Assembly (NCBI RefSeq): GCF_021130785.1 | Contig: NC_060209.1 | Location: 20,545,501-20,609,500 of the forward strand | Length of the DNA stretch: 64,000 nt | Direction of reading: 5' to 3' | Source of the DNA: Homalodisca vitripennis | Lineage: Eukaryota > Arthropoda > Insecta > Hemiptera > Cicadellidae | In this document: positions 50,548-61,339 of the stretch, one piece after another | How the letters are laid out: every line of letters starts with the position of its first letter | Position numbering within the stretch: the stretch's first letter is position 1 | Notes under the pieces: generated by a model | The model's input: the letters and a program-made list of their open reading frames with translations, nothing else | The model's database searches: none | What the model was told of the DNA's origin: nothing | Program-made: the position numbers and the translations under genes

Positions 50548-51409
50548 TTAAATTTCGCTTTAAACTTGGAAAAACTGCTACTAGAACTTACAATTTACTG
50601 AAAGAAGTTTTTGCGGGCACGTGGTTTTGAATAGTTTAAACGTTTTAACCCATTGGCCTAGTAGTTTTTCTGGTGCTGCATGGACCTGAACTAGCAATTA
50701 ATTTTGCTGAAAGTGTAAAGGTTTCGTATAATTTTTATAGAAACCTAACTAATTAAGTTATTACCATGGTTATTTTACCATCATGTTTCTAAGAAACTAG
50801 GCTACATTTTACAACTATAAAATTAATTTTTATTTAGTTTTAAATTTACTAATAATGTTAATTATAACAAAAATGTTGGGTTTTTTATGTAAAAAAACTT
50901 TAGTTTTAATTCTTTTTCACCATTAAAATTATTTATTATCGAAAAACTGAATATATATTATTGTTCAGTAACTCTTTGTCATGAAAAATAAATGATATTA
51001 CAATTTTTATTTGAACATTTATTGTTTAAAAAAATTATATTTGAGTACTCATCAAGTGGATAAAATATGAACCAGTAAATAAGCCTAGTACAAAATCTGG
51101 AAAATAAAAGTTTTGTCAAAGAGGGGTGAAGGGACAATGCTTTTGAAAGTCAATGTAGATAGTATCAACTTGACCTTGCCAATCAACCACAGGATCAGGA
51201 AAACTAATCATGAGGAGTATGTGGCAGTTGAGTCACCTCTCATGAAGCTGTTCTAGAACAAAAACTCTTGATCAACACTAGAGCAAAAGTTGCTGTGTAA
51301 TATGTGCACACCTATAGAATATGTACAATTTGTATGAGGTAATAGGGTAACTGGATAGGTCTTGTGTTAAATGTTTTAAAACAAATTTAGATGAGTCTAG
51401 TGCTTAATA
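50548..51409. other. AT-rich spacer
   Basis: No gene. TTAACCCATTGG at 50645 looks like a lone TTAA-element end and matches 15940. Confidence 0.35.
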
Positions 51410-52710
51410 CAGGGTGCAGCAAAAAGATCTGATGTATTTAAAATAAAAAAACAAACACAAAAATTAAAAGTGATAAAAAGTATTTTATTGGTTATTACAT
51501 AAGAATGTGGATGTAATTTAATGGAAATAACATCAGTGCAACTTATTTCACACATTTAAGACCTGAAGATAACGTCCTTCAAATGATGTCCTTCTTTGGC
51601 CAAGCATTCTTCAAGTCTTGCACTGAAGCTGTCGAACACCTTCTCTAACATTGCAGGAGGCAGGTTTGCAATTTCATGGCTTATGGCTTCTTTTAGTTCG
51701 ACCAGTGTGCGGGGTTTGTTTGTGTATACTTTTACTTTAAGGAACACCCACAGGAAAAAATCACAAATGCTAAGGTCTGGGGAGCGAGCCGGCCATGCAA
51801 TGTCTCCAAAACGCGATATGACTCGGCCACGAAACTTACTTCTCAAGAAGTCCATCATCTCATTGGCTGTATGTGAAGTTGCCCCATCCTGCTGGAACCA
51901 CATCCTCCGGCGCACTAAACGATTTCTCTGGAGTTCAGGGAGAAGGAAGTTTTTCAGCATCAGGAGGTAACGTTGCGAATTGACCGTAACGGTTCGACCA
52001 CCCTGGTCCAATCACACAACTTTTAGTTACACCACACCACACAGTAACCTTAGGACTATGCAGAGGACGTTCATGCAGTTCTTCAGGATTTGTAGGTGAC
52101 CAATAGCGAAAGTTCTGTTTATTAACATAACCATCCAGATGAAAATATGCCTCGTCGCTCATCATGACAATTTTGTCATCAGTCGTCAAACCAATCATTG
52201 TCTCTGCAAACGCTTGCCGATTTGCATAGTCAGTAGGCTTCAACTGCTGGACGATAGCCATCTTGTATGGGTGGAAATGCAGATCAAAACTCAATATTCG
52301 TCGTACCGAGCAGCCAGATATGTGTAAAGTAGCAGCTTGTTTATGGGCCGGCCGCCGAGGACTGGCTTCCACCGCTTCTCTCACTCAATCGATATTCTCT
52401 GGTGTCCAGGCTGACTTTGGACGTCCAGTCGACTTACGTTTTAAGGCTGAACCGGTAGCTCTGAAGTTACTCACCCATAACATAATCGTGTTACGAGTTG
52501 GGACTCTTCCTCTGGGACCAACATTAAAACGTCTACGGAACGTACTTTTAAAAAACGCCTCGACAACGAACGCACGATGCTCAGCATACCATACCACTGC
52601 TCCATGGCTACTGAAAATGTCCTCATGTGGGCTCCCGAACGCGCTTATCCCCACCACTTACTCGCTCTTACAGCACAGTAAGTGCCGTAAGATCATTTTG
52701 CCGCACCCTG
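51410..52710 (-). mobile_element. Tc1/mariner-superfamily element, 1301 bp, nearly full length
   Basis: The ends are CAGGGTGCAGCAAAAAGATC on the left and, on the minus strand, CAGGGTGCGGCAAAATGATC on the right. The element contains one transposase gene. No clear TA duplication is visible next to CAGGGTG on the right side. It sits 68 bp from the next element. Confidence 0.9.
51556..52657 (-). pseudogene. Tc1/mariner-type transposase with one stop and one frameshift
   Basis: The N-terminus at 52657-52385 carries a helix-turn-helix region (RRRFNVGPRGRVPTRNTI; FRATGSALKRKSTGRPKS). An in-frame TGA follows, then 52384-51935 with KMAIVQQLKPTDYANRQAF and the first Asp in MMSDEAYFHLDG. A frameshift after KSCVIGP leads into 52011-51556 with the second Asp in WFQQDGATSHTA and the third in ARSPDLSICDFFLW, spaced about as in DD34D enzymes. 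Only two lesions, so the insertion is fairly young. Confidence 0.9.
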
Positions 52711-52778
52711 TTTAACCAGGAAATCCACCAGTTCAACAGAAAATGACAGTTATAAGTTCTGTAGTAGTAAACGTTTAA

Positions 52779-54603
52779 GGGGAGATAGGCAGTTTTTCGA
52801 CCAAAAATAGATTTTTTAAAAACATTTTTATTCGATTGTCCATTTAATTCTGTTTAAGAAAATATATACTTTTATATGGTTTTCATTTGATATAGTTCAG
52901 GGAAAATAAAATACATATTTGTGTCACCCTTTGGTGTAGCGTCTAGTGTCAAGTTCTCCGCGCTGGTTTCAACTACGGTACTTTATATAGTAATTCAAAG
53001 CCATATACTAATGTTGTCTTTTAGTTTTGTTTGTTGGTCACACTGTCTATTAGTTCAATTCTGTTTTCTGTAATATTTGTCAGTAACTTTTTTTGGTGAC
53101 AGCTGATGTTGACAAATGACAGTTTGTTATTGTTACATATTGTTCAGTGGTGTGTTTACAAACAAGTGACAAACTAAGTTGTTTAGAACTAAGTTTTTAC
53201 AGCATAATTCTATTATTATAAGTGATTTACCTTGATATACTATATATCATGCCTAGGATAAAAAAATTTTACTGTAAGAGGTACCAGGGTAATCAGTTTA
53301 CAAAACCTAGCCTAGGCCAGACTCCAGAAACTCAGCCTAAGGTAACTTCCTCTAGTTCTAGAAAACTGTCTGGCTCAAAACTACCCAAGGATTATGAGTA
53401 TGAAGATGATGACATAAATGTAATCATTAACCTTCAACTGTTATCTCAGGCTATAAACAGTTTTACTAAGTAGTTGTAGTGCATCAAACTGTCTTAGCGT
53501 TCAGAGTTCAGACTGATTCTGGTTACACTAATGGCATAGCCCATAAATTAGTGTCGGACTGTAATATTTGTAAGTTTAGTAGTGCATTCATGAATACAAA
53601 GACAATCCACAATAAGCATGAACTAAATATTAGGTATGCTTATGCCCTAAGATCAATCGGCAAAGGGCTTGAGGCTGGTAAAATGTTTTCTGCGGTCATG
53701 AATCTAGCTCCGCCAAACTCCAGGATGCAGGAGATGCATAAACACTCCTTGCCTGAAGCTGTAATGTTTCTTATAAAACCAATTTATGAAGATCTGTCTA
53801 AACCTGAACTCCTCAAGCGCTGCCTACACGGAAAGACACAAAACCCCAACGAAAGTGTGAACAGCTGCATATGGAAAAGATTGCCAAAGACTGAATTTGT
53901 CAGCCTACCAACCCTCCAACTAGGTGCAACAGATGCAGTGCTGTGCTACAATGAAGGTTCAGTGGCAAAAGTGAATGTGCTTCAAAGACTAGGAATGAAA
54001 CCGGGTCGTTACACTGTCACAGGTCTTCAAACGATTGATCGGTGCAGAATTCTTAAAGCCGACATGGAGACAAGGGACCAGAATAAAAAGACAAGAATCA
54101 AAAGAAGGCTACGGAGGAAGGATAAGGAGGAGCAAGAAGATGGGGAAAAGGACTATTCTGCTGATGCCTTTTAGAAATGTGAGCAATAAAACCATACTTT
54201 TATCTTTAAATGCGATTTTCCGAAACCTTGTTTTTTTATACTTAGGTACACTTTTCTCAAGAACCATAGTAAATAGAAGCCTGAAATTGTTTATGCATAT
54301 CAACTAATACATTGTTTCTATGGTATACCTAATTGTTTGCTTGTATCTAAGCAAATTACTTACAAAAAAATGTTAACTAAAAATTTATTTTTTTTAAGTT
54401 GAAAATATTAATTACTAGAAAAAAAAACATTTTTATGAGTAAAACCTATTATAAGTAGGTATAAGATACTCCATATACCTCACTTATACTAGTGCTAAAG
54501 TTTCAGGTTTGTAGGATTAGTGGTTAAGGAGATAAGTGTACCTAACTATGCGTATGTTTCCCCATTTAAATAGCATGGGAGCGAGAAAACTGCCTATCTC
54601 CCC
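52779..54603 (+). mobile_element. TTAA-flanked element with Mutator-like transposase remains (1825 bp)
   Basis: TTAA at 52775-52778 and 54604-54607. The ends are GGGGAGATAGGCAGTTTT and, on the minus strand, an exact 18-base copy. TTAA duplication fits Kolobok or piggyBac, while the protein is of the arthropod Mutator-like transposase domain type, so the superfamily is not certain. Confidence 0.85.
53249..54174 (+). pseudogene. Mutator-like transposase, middle deleted, frame broken
   Basis: The first ORF starts at ATG 53249 (MPRIKKFYCKRYQGN) and stops at 53473. The frame then moves and 53479-54174 is open for 231 codons. It reads LNIRYAYALRSIGKGLEAGK and MNLAPPNSRMQE, which is the N-terminal block, and is immediately followed by HSLPEAVMFLIKPIYEDL, LKRCLHGKTQNPNESVNS and LQRLGMKPGRYTV, which is the C-terminal block. 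In full family members a few hundred residues with the catalytic acids separate these blocks, so they were deleted in frame. The C-terminus is basic. Confidence 0.8.
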
Positions 54604-55279
54604 TTAAATATTACCAGGTTAAATGTTGTATATGACCTTTACAAACTTTGTATAGGGTTCACAAAATCATGTATTGGACCATGGAGATAAGTAGAATTAA
54701 ATATGTTGAGAATTTCAGAACTGGAGAGTCTGATCTCTACTAGAAACAGGAGACAATTTTAAACCTGTTCTTAAGCTTGTATCACTTCTCCTTCATTTGT
54801 ATTGTATGTATAACCAAATACACCACTAAAGAATGCACAACAAGATTCTGTACTGCTACTTTTACTAGGACAGTTGTAAGTTTAGTTGTTTCTATTTAGT
54901 TTTAAAAACGTTATACTTAGTCTTAGAAAAATTCAATGGCTAACCAAAAAGTCTGGATAAAGGCTGACATTGCAAACTTAGAGTGCACTAAAAAATTCAA
55001 AGTAACATAAACAATCAATTGCCTCTTTATCACCAATTTTTTAAACAGGTCCAAGTATAACTAAAAATGTTTGTTGTATAAATACATGCAATCTAAATGT
55101 TAAGAATTATCAAATTTTTAATAGTCTTTGGTCATTTCAAAAATTAGAATTTTCAAAATGATATACATCAGCAACCACTAAAACCTTTCAACATTTTAAA
55201 TTATAATAATATGGGAATTAATTTTTGTTGATTTAAATGTTAAATTTGTATAGTTTCTTTTATTACCAAGGAAGAACCG

Positions 55280-55350
55280 AGAAATGAAATGAAATACGTC
55301 TTTATTTTTGAGGTGGAGTTAGGTCTGTTTTAGCCATCTCTTCTACTCAA
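55280..55350 (-). mobile_element. 3' end of the 5S-like SINE, second copy
   Basis: The minus strand reads AGAGATGGCTAAAACAGACC, then TAACTCCACCTCAAAAATAA and a TTTCA-type tail, matching the 3' part of 29630-29880 (CTAACTCCACCTGGTAAAAT, TTTAC tail). The head is missing. Confidence 0.45.
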
Positions 55351-55821
55351 CCTCAAAGAAGAAATATACATCAAGATTGAATAAGCAAAATTTTGTATTA
55401 TTTTTTTCTAATGAGCTGGAAAAATAAGGAAAATATTTCAATTTTAGGTACAGTATATTATTGAAGGTATGGTATTAACGTTTGGCTATACAATATTTGT
55501 ACTGCCAATGCGTTGAAATCAAACTATATTTAATGAATTAAACTTATAACAAAAAGGATACAATAATTCTTTCTTTAATAAATTTATTGTCATACATAAT
55601 TTTATCAAATTCAAAACCAGCATGTCTATCAAGAGGGTCATTACAAATATGGCATCAATGTAATGAACATATCGAGGAGGATTAATTATCTGAGGAGGAT
55701 TTCAATTTTGGGTGTCTTTCATGCATTTCAGTAACATTTCAAATGAGAAAAACAGAACCCTCAACTAAACAGTTTGAGTTTCTTATAGATTCAATTGATC
55801 CAATATTGAACTAAGTTAGTA

Positions 55822-57780
55822 CAGTAGAACCCCGCCTCCTCGCTTAATCCGACCATGCCATCACTAATCAATGTTTGTTTATGTTTCCATCGCTTTATTT
55901 AAATCTTTCAAGTCGAGTCCTGTCGATGATGCATCATTCACGGGCAGTGTGAGTGCATGTCAATTGACCGGCGACATTTAGTCAAAACAGTTTGTATGAG
56001 TGTGCGTTTACTCTTAAAGTTAATTTTATTTAACAACGAGTTTGTGCAGTGTTCAGTTGTGGTGTGATTTTGAAATCATTATATATTAAATCATGTCAAC
56101 TAAAAAACATAAGCATGTTACACTTTCTTTATTACAAACAAAAACTACATGTGCTCGAGAGGTTAGATAAAGGCGAGTCTGTTCAAAATATTGCAAGTGA
56201 AATAGGGATTGGCATAACAACAATTAAGGACTGGTGTAAGAATAGAAAACAGCTTGAAAGTCATTTGATGTCAGTTGTTGATGAGAAAGGACTAAACCAA
56301 CGTAAAACTTTCAAGAAGCCTAATTGTGAACTTTTAGACAATGCTTTGTGGGTATGGTTTGAGCAGGAGAGAAGAAAAGAAAGAACTCCATTGTCTGGAC
56401 CGATTATAAAAGAAAAAGTGCTTATTTTGTATAACAAAATGGGAGGAGACGATGTTAGTCAAACGTTTACAGCCAGTGAAGGCTGGCTACACTGCTAGAG
56501 AAAACGGCATGGAATCCGGGAAGTCATCATTTTCAGTGAAAAGCTCTCAGCTGACATAACAGCTTCAAATGAATTTGTGCCAAGATTCGAAAACATAGAA
56601 ACAACATAAACTGACACCAGACCAAGTCTATAACATTGACGAATCTGATTTGAACTATAACATGCTTCCTTCAAGAACTCTAGCTGCGCAAAATGAGTCT
56701 GTACAAGGTACAAAACTCGCTAAAGAAAGAATAACGATCGCATTGTGCAGTAATGCTAACAGCATTCACAAAATCCCATTGTTTGTTATTGGTAAGGCAA
56801 AAAAGCCAAAAGTGTTTAAAAACATCAATATGGTATCTTTACCAGTTTTTTTATCGAAACCAAAAATCAGCGTGGATGGAATCTGCCCTTTTTAAGGAAT
56901 GGTTTTATGATCAGTTTGTCCCTGTCGTTACGAAACACTTGAAGGAATAAATCTCCCTGTATATGCAATATTGTTACTCGACAATGTAACGTCTCATCCC
57001 TCTGAAGAAGAACTGGAAAAGGGTAAAATAAAAGCTATTTTTCTTCCTGCAAATGTCACTTCTTTGACCCAACCAATGGATCAGGGGGTAATCGAGTGGT
57101 TGAAGAGGCGATATCACCGAAATTATATTGGTTCCATTTTGTTTGGAAAGGACGGAGGAAGGCAGCAGCTTGTTTGAGGCAATGAAAATTATCAGTATAA
57201 AAGATGTCATATATACAGTTGCTGAAGCTTGGGAGGAAATGCCAGCTTCTACACTTGAAAAATCTTGCCACAAGCTGCGACTACAAATGAAAAGAGTACA
57301 AAGTGAAACAGAGGCAGTACCAGATAAAAGTGGTGATAACCAACAAATAATGATGGTAGTAATAAGTGATGAGGAACAAGATTTAGACACACAGACAATG
57401 TTGAGGGATTTACAAACTTTACAACCGGAAATTGAAGCCTGTGACACCAGCGTGTGGGTCGCAACAGCGGATGTCGACTGACCACAGAAGAATTAACTGA
57501 TGAAAAGAATATTGAAACTGTAATGCAAGCAGATGACCAAGAGAAATATGATGTTGATGATGATGAAGACGTTTGATTTGGTCCTTCAGTACATTGAACA
57601 AAGTCCAATGTCTATCGTAATGGACATTTTGTGTATCCGGAAATGGAGGAATATGACTGTGAAGTCGAGATGTCTGCTAAGCAGAACATTACGAACTTCT
57701 TTAGACCGACGCATCCGACCTTTTTACTGATCCGACCATACTCTTGGTCCTGTAGGTGACGAATTAGCAGGGTTCTACTG
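55822..57780 (+). mobile_element. Tigger/pogo-like element (1959 bp)
   Basis: TA duplications at 55820-55821 and 57781-57782. The ends are CAGTAGAACCCCGC and, on the minus strand, CAGTAGAACCCTGC, the Tigger-type end. TCCGACC-rich subterminal blocks are inside both ends. It encodes a CENP-B/jerky-type transposase. Confidence 0.93.
56094..57710 (+). pseudogene. Tigger transposase with frameshifts
   Basis: Starts at ATG 56094 (MSTKKHKHVTLSLLQ), then a shift at about 56155 leads to LERLDKGESVQNIASEIGIG and TTIKDWCKNR (HTH). Next comes the CENP-B-type DNA-binding part (LLDNALWVWFEQERRKERTP). After breaks the DDE domain is visible as VYNIDESDLNYNMLPSRTLA, then IPLFVIGKAKKPKVF, AILLLDNVTSHPSEEEL and FLPANVTSLTQPMDQGVIEW. 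The C-terminus has an acidic region and KQNITNFFRP. At least four frame changes make it inactive. Confidence 0.88.
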
Positions 57781-58183
57781 TACCATTATAAATTTGTGTT
57801 TTTACAGGATATAAACATTTACCAAAAGACAATTAATCACATCAGTAAGAAAATTATCCAAAAATAATGTTTATTTTTTTTAATTTGTCCAACATATGTT
57901 TACTTACTATTTACAAAATTGGATTCTAAATTTTTATAACTAGATTTTTTAGTCCATTAAACTTTTTGCAAAAACATCACAAAACCACATGTTGAATGTC
58001 TTGATGACAATTTAAATTTGAATATAATAAATCAACTTTCTTCCAGTATTTTAAACATGACATCAAAACAACGCAAACTAAAGACCAGTCTAACATGTCG
58101 TCTTATACAATAGACAATAGACAAATTCTTTATTTACAAATCATCAAGAAATTCAATGTCGTCAAATATTACAAGGTTAGTTT

Positions 58184-58480
58184 TTATTGAGAGTATTGCT
58201 CTTCTCTTTCCCAGTTCAGAAACTCATCCATGATGTAGAATGGACGGCTAGAGAGCCATTTGGTCAGTGATATCTTCAGTCTCTGTCCTTGTAGCATTTT
58301 TATATCTTCAGGAAGATGGTTGAAGATTTTTCTGCCTATGTAGGATGGTTTCCTTTCAAATAGTGCAGTGTGATGTAATAGCAGGTGAAAATTTGAAGCA
58401 TGGTGGGTGTTGTCCAAACAAGACTCCTGACCTGAGCACAACACCCACCCTGTGTTGTTTCCTGTAGGGAACACTATCAT
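58184..58480 (-). mobile_element. LINE ORF2 C-terminal fragment
   Basis: A 98-codon minus-strand frame includes HHTALFERKPSYIGRKIFNH, then LPEDIKML and a tail with LTKWLSSRPFY. This is the block seen in other CR1/Jockey-like tails. The upstream part of the element is absent. Confidence 0.7.
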
Positions 58481-59607
58481 CGTAAATTATCCGACAAAGG
58501 CAAATAACTTAAAAATTGCCTGAAAATGTTTTTACCTTAACAACTCCCTTCAGTCTTGGGTTCAGCTTCTCTTCTCTCACCCTCCCCTACGCTGGGGCAT
58601 ATTGATGGCATGGTTTAGGTCCAGTTTTAGCCAGATCCTTTGTACAGAGATTTGTCTTTTTACAGATTTAAGATAAGATCATCTCAGCCAGCATTACTAA
58701 TTGTATCTACAAGCACTCTGCAAAAACCTTCAGAGGTGCCCATTTATTTGCTGTACCTAATTTACGTGTAGGCACTTTTTTCTTGAAAATCATTTTCACT
58801 CATGGTGACTGATATTGTGTAAATGATACAACACATGAATAATGGGTTATTATGATAATAATACAAAGAATGGTGTAAAGTAGTATATACTTTATTATCA
58901 GAAGTAGCAGCTGCAATCAGTCAATTACAAAATAAATATGTTAGATAATAAATTTAACAAGATATGTATTGTTCTTGTAAATGTGTTACCTCTTTCCCAT
59001 CATTTTGATCTAGGTACTCAGTATTTTGTAATATAGAATATCACAGACGGTAATAGTTTGTAATTTTAAATTTATATCTTGTAGTTGATTCATGAGTACA
59101 AATACGAGTATGTTAGATAAGAGAAAAATATACTATAGTACATTCAATGAATGTGATTATATTTCTATTTAATATCAATGTATGTATGGATAAAAATATA
59201 ATGTGTATTGGTTTATAGTAGTATATATATTGATAACACATTTTCAATTTAACTTGTATTTTATCATTACATTAAGTGTCAAAATTTAAAATAACATGTG
59301 AATTCTGTATAAAATAAATAAATAATTACAAAAATATTCTTGTGCCTTCTGGAATTATGTTAGTTTATATTAATTCCAGACAGTTCAGATTGCATCTAAA
59401 TTACAATAAGTCAAGATTTAACCACACATTGAAAACTTAAATTATTTGTACTTTTAGTTACTAATTTCGTTAAATTATTATAATCTTGTTGTCATGCATA
59501 TCAAATACATTAAGTATTCTTTTTACCAAATCTGTGTTGGAATTGAACAAATACCAAGTTACAGAAATATTGTGTGCTACAAAATCCCAATCTACTAACT
59601 AGAAATA
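58481..59607. other. AT-rich intergenic DNA
   Basis: Contains the 3' flank of the CHK kinase gene on the minus strand. No other gene or defined repeat. Confidence 0.4.
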
Positions 59608-60869
59608 TTAGTTGGTATATAGTAGCATGAATTTTTTCATTCTTTCTTTTGTAGTAGAAAAAACACCCTGTTTAACCAATTGGTCGAGAATCTGCAGTAT
59701 ATACTGATTGAAATGTTTACCCTCATATAGCTTATGGAAGGCACGTTCTTTTAAAGGTTCATTTAGAACATCGTTAGAGAAGTAGTTACCAAAGTCAGCT
59801 GGACCATCAGCCAGAACGATGGGCACAAGCATACAAACATGCAGTATCATCAGAGGACTCAACGATGCTACTTCCATCTTGAGGGCTTCATAAGAAAGCC
59901 TTTCCGGACACCCCAGTTGTTCTAGGTTTTCATTCAAAGAGTCACAGTAGAGGTGATACAGATCATCTAGACTTGTTTCTTTTACAGATGGGTGTGCACT
60001 TGCCAAAATAAAGGTTAAAAATTCTTCAACTGGAGAAATGAACTTAAGAGTTTGAAAGTCAATGAGTTTAACATCAACAACCTCTCCTGCACTGTTGTAC
60101 TTAAACATCATGTTGGTGCACCATGGGTCCCCTTGTGTCAAAGCCTTCACGTGTGGTGTTTCCTTTTGAAAAACATGCCAAGAAGTTTGATTATCTCTGA
60201 GCTCTTTGATGACGTCCAAGCACTCCTTGTACTTTGGTTTGTCTTCTAGAAAAGCACTCATGCTTTCTAGACTACATTTCAGTATTACTATGAACATCTG
60301 CATGTTACTCTCAGCTAGTGCCGGGTTGTCACCACCCAGTGATTCGATCAACTCGGGTTTCCTCTTGTGTACTGCTACAGAGAGAGCGTGCAATTTAGAC
60401 GAAGCTTTAATGTAAAGTTGACAGTGGTTCAAGTCTAGGAGTTTATGTCGATCCACCATCTGAAATCCGGAAACACTAAGATCTTCCAGGATAAGACAGT
60501 TTGTGTTTGATGATTTGTAGTGTTTAGGCACTATGTTGAACTTACACAGTTTACGAGCTTCACTGATAAACTCGTTGTAGTACTTGGGTTCCCTTTGAAA
60601 GGCATCATCAATATAAGCACCTATATTTTCTTTGTAGTCACTCTTCATTGTTTTAACTATTATAGAAGTTGAGTGTTCTGTGTTGCCTTGAGTCTTGTAT
60701 TGTAATTTTGCCCGAAATAAATTACTGGCATAGTTATTCCCCGCTGGGACAGCTGGCTCTAGTTGGAGCTTTGTGATTACAATTTCTGGATAGTCCTCTT
60801 GGTCAGACTGAAGAGCTGATTGCAGAAACTCTGCTGATAACCAGTCAGGTACATTTTGTGCAGCCATTT
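59608..60869 (-). CDS. Ecdysteroid-kinase-like (EcKinase/CHK) protein
   Basis: A single uninterrupted frame from ATG 60867-60865 (MAAQNVPDWLSAEFL) to the stop at 59610-59608 gives 419 residues, the usual size for arthropod EcKinase-like proteins (DUF1679/CHK fold), which phosphorylate small molecules such as ecdysteroids and possibly dietary toxins. Visible motifs are the N-lobe Lys in STSIIVKTM, EPKYYNEF, LILEDLSVSGF, then TQGDPWCTNMMFKYN and VKLIDFQTLKF. D247 and D270 fit the catalytic and metal-binding aspartates. Position 245 is Gln where the family normally has His (HGD). An in-frame upstream Met at 60924 would add 19 residues, but ATGTTACAG just before 60869 looks like a 3' splice site, so that stretch is probably intron and a 5' UTR exon lies upstream. 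Confidence 0.92.
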
Positions 60870-61109
60870 CTGTAACATAAAAAATATTTTTTAACACAAA
60901 TTTGGAATATAATTTAGTAAACATCTAATAACTAGTAAGATTAATATTTGAGGTAATTAGAGTAAAATTTAATCCACCCAATTGTTTCTTTATTTTTTTA
61001 TTATCCTTTTAGGATCCTGCACTTAAATCTAAAAGGATCTTTGTGCCCCCTTACTTGTTAACCCTCAAATTACTTTAAAAGTGCGTTAGATACATGGGTT
61101 CCTATTCTT

Positions 61110-61310
61110 TGGGCTCCTAGCCACTTTTCCTTGTTTTACAAATAGCAAGACGTTCAGCCATATATGTGTGTGTAGATCTTTTCTGTAGGACAAAGCAACT
61201 CCACAGTTTGGCTCTGACACTACCAAAATCCTTTCAGAGCCTTTCTTTTCCTTCCTTGCCAGCTATTTCATTTTCAGGAATACCTTCATGACTCATCCAA
61301 GGACATTGTT
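61110..61310 (-). mobile_element. RNase H fragment of a LINE
   Basis: The minus strand reads WMSHEGIPENEIAGKEGKER, resembling the WVPGHSGIPGNEIADRLAKE block of LINE RNase H domains, followed by a decayed helical stretch. It is on the opposite strand from the element that follows, so it is a separate insertion. Confidence 0.55.
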
Positions 61311-61339
61311 GTTCTCCCTGCCAATTCCTCCTAGCTCAC

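Noticed and set aside
51596..51970. 124-codon plus-strand ORF
   Set aside because: It is the shadow of the Tc1/mariner-type transposase on the minus strand.
56974..57447. 157-codon minus-strand ORF
   Set aside because: Shadow of the Tigger transposase, which carries recognisable DDE motifs on the plus strand.
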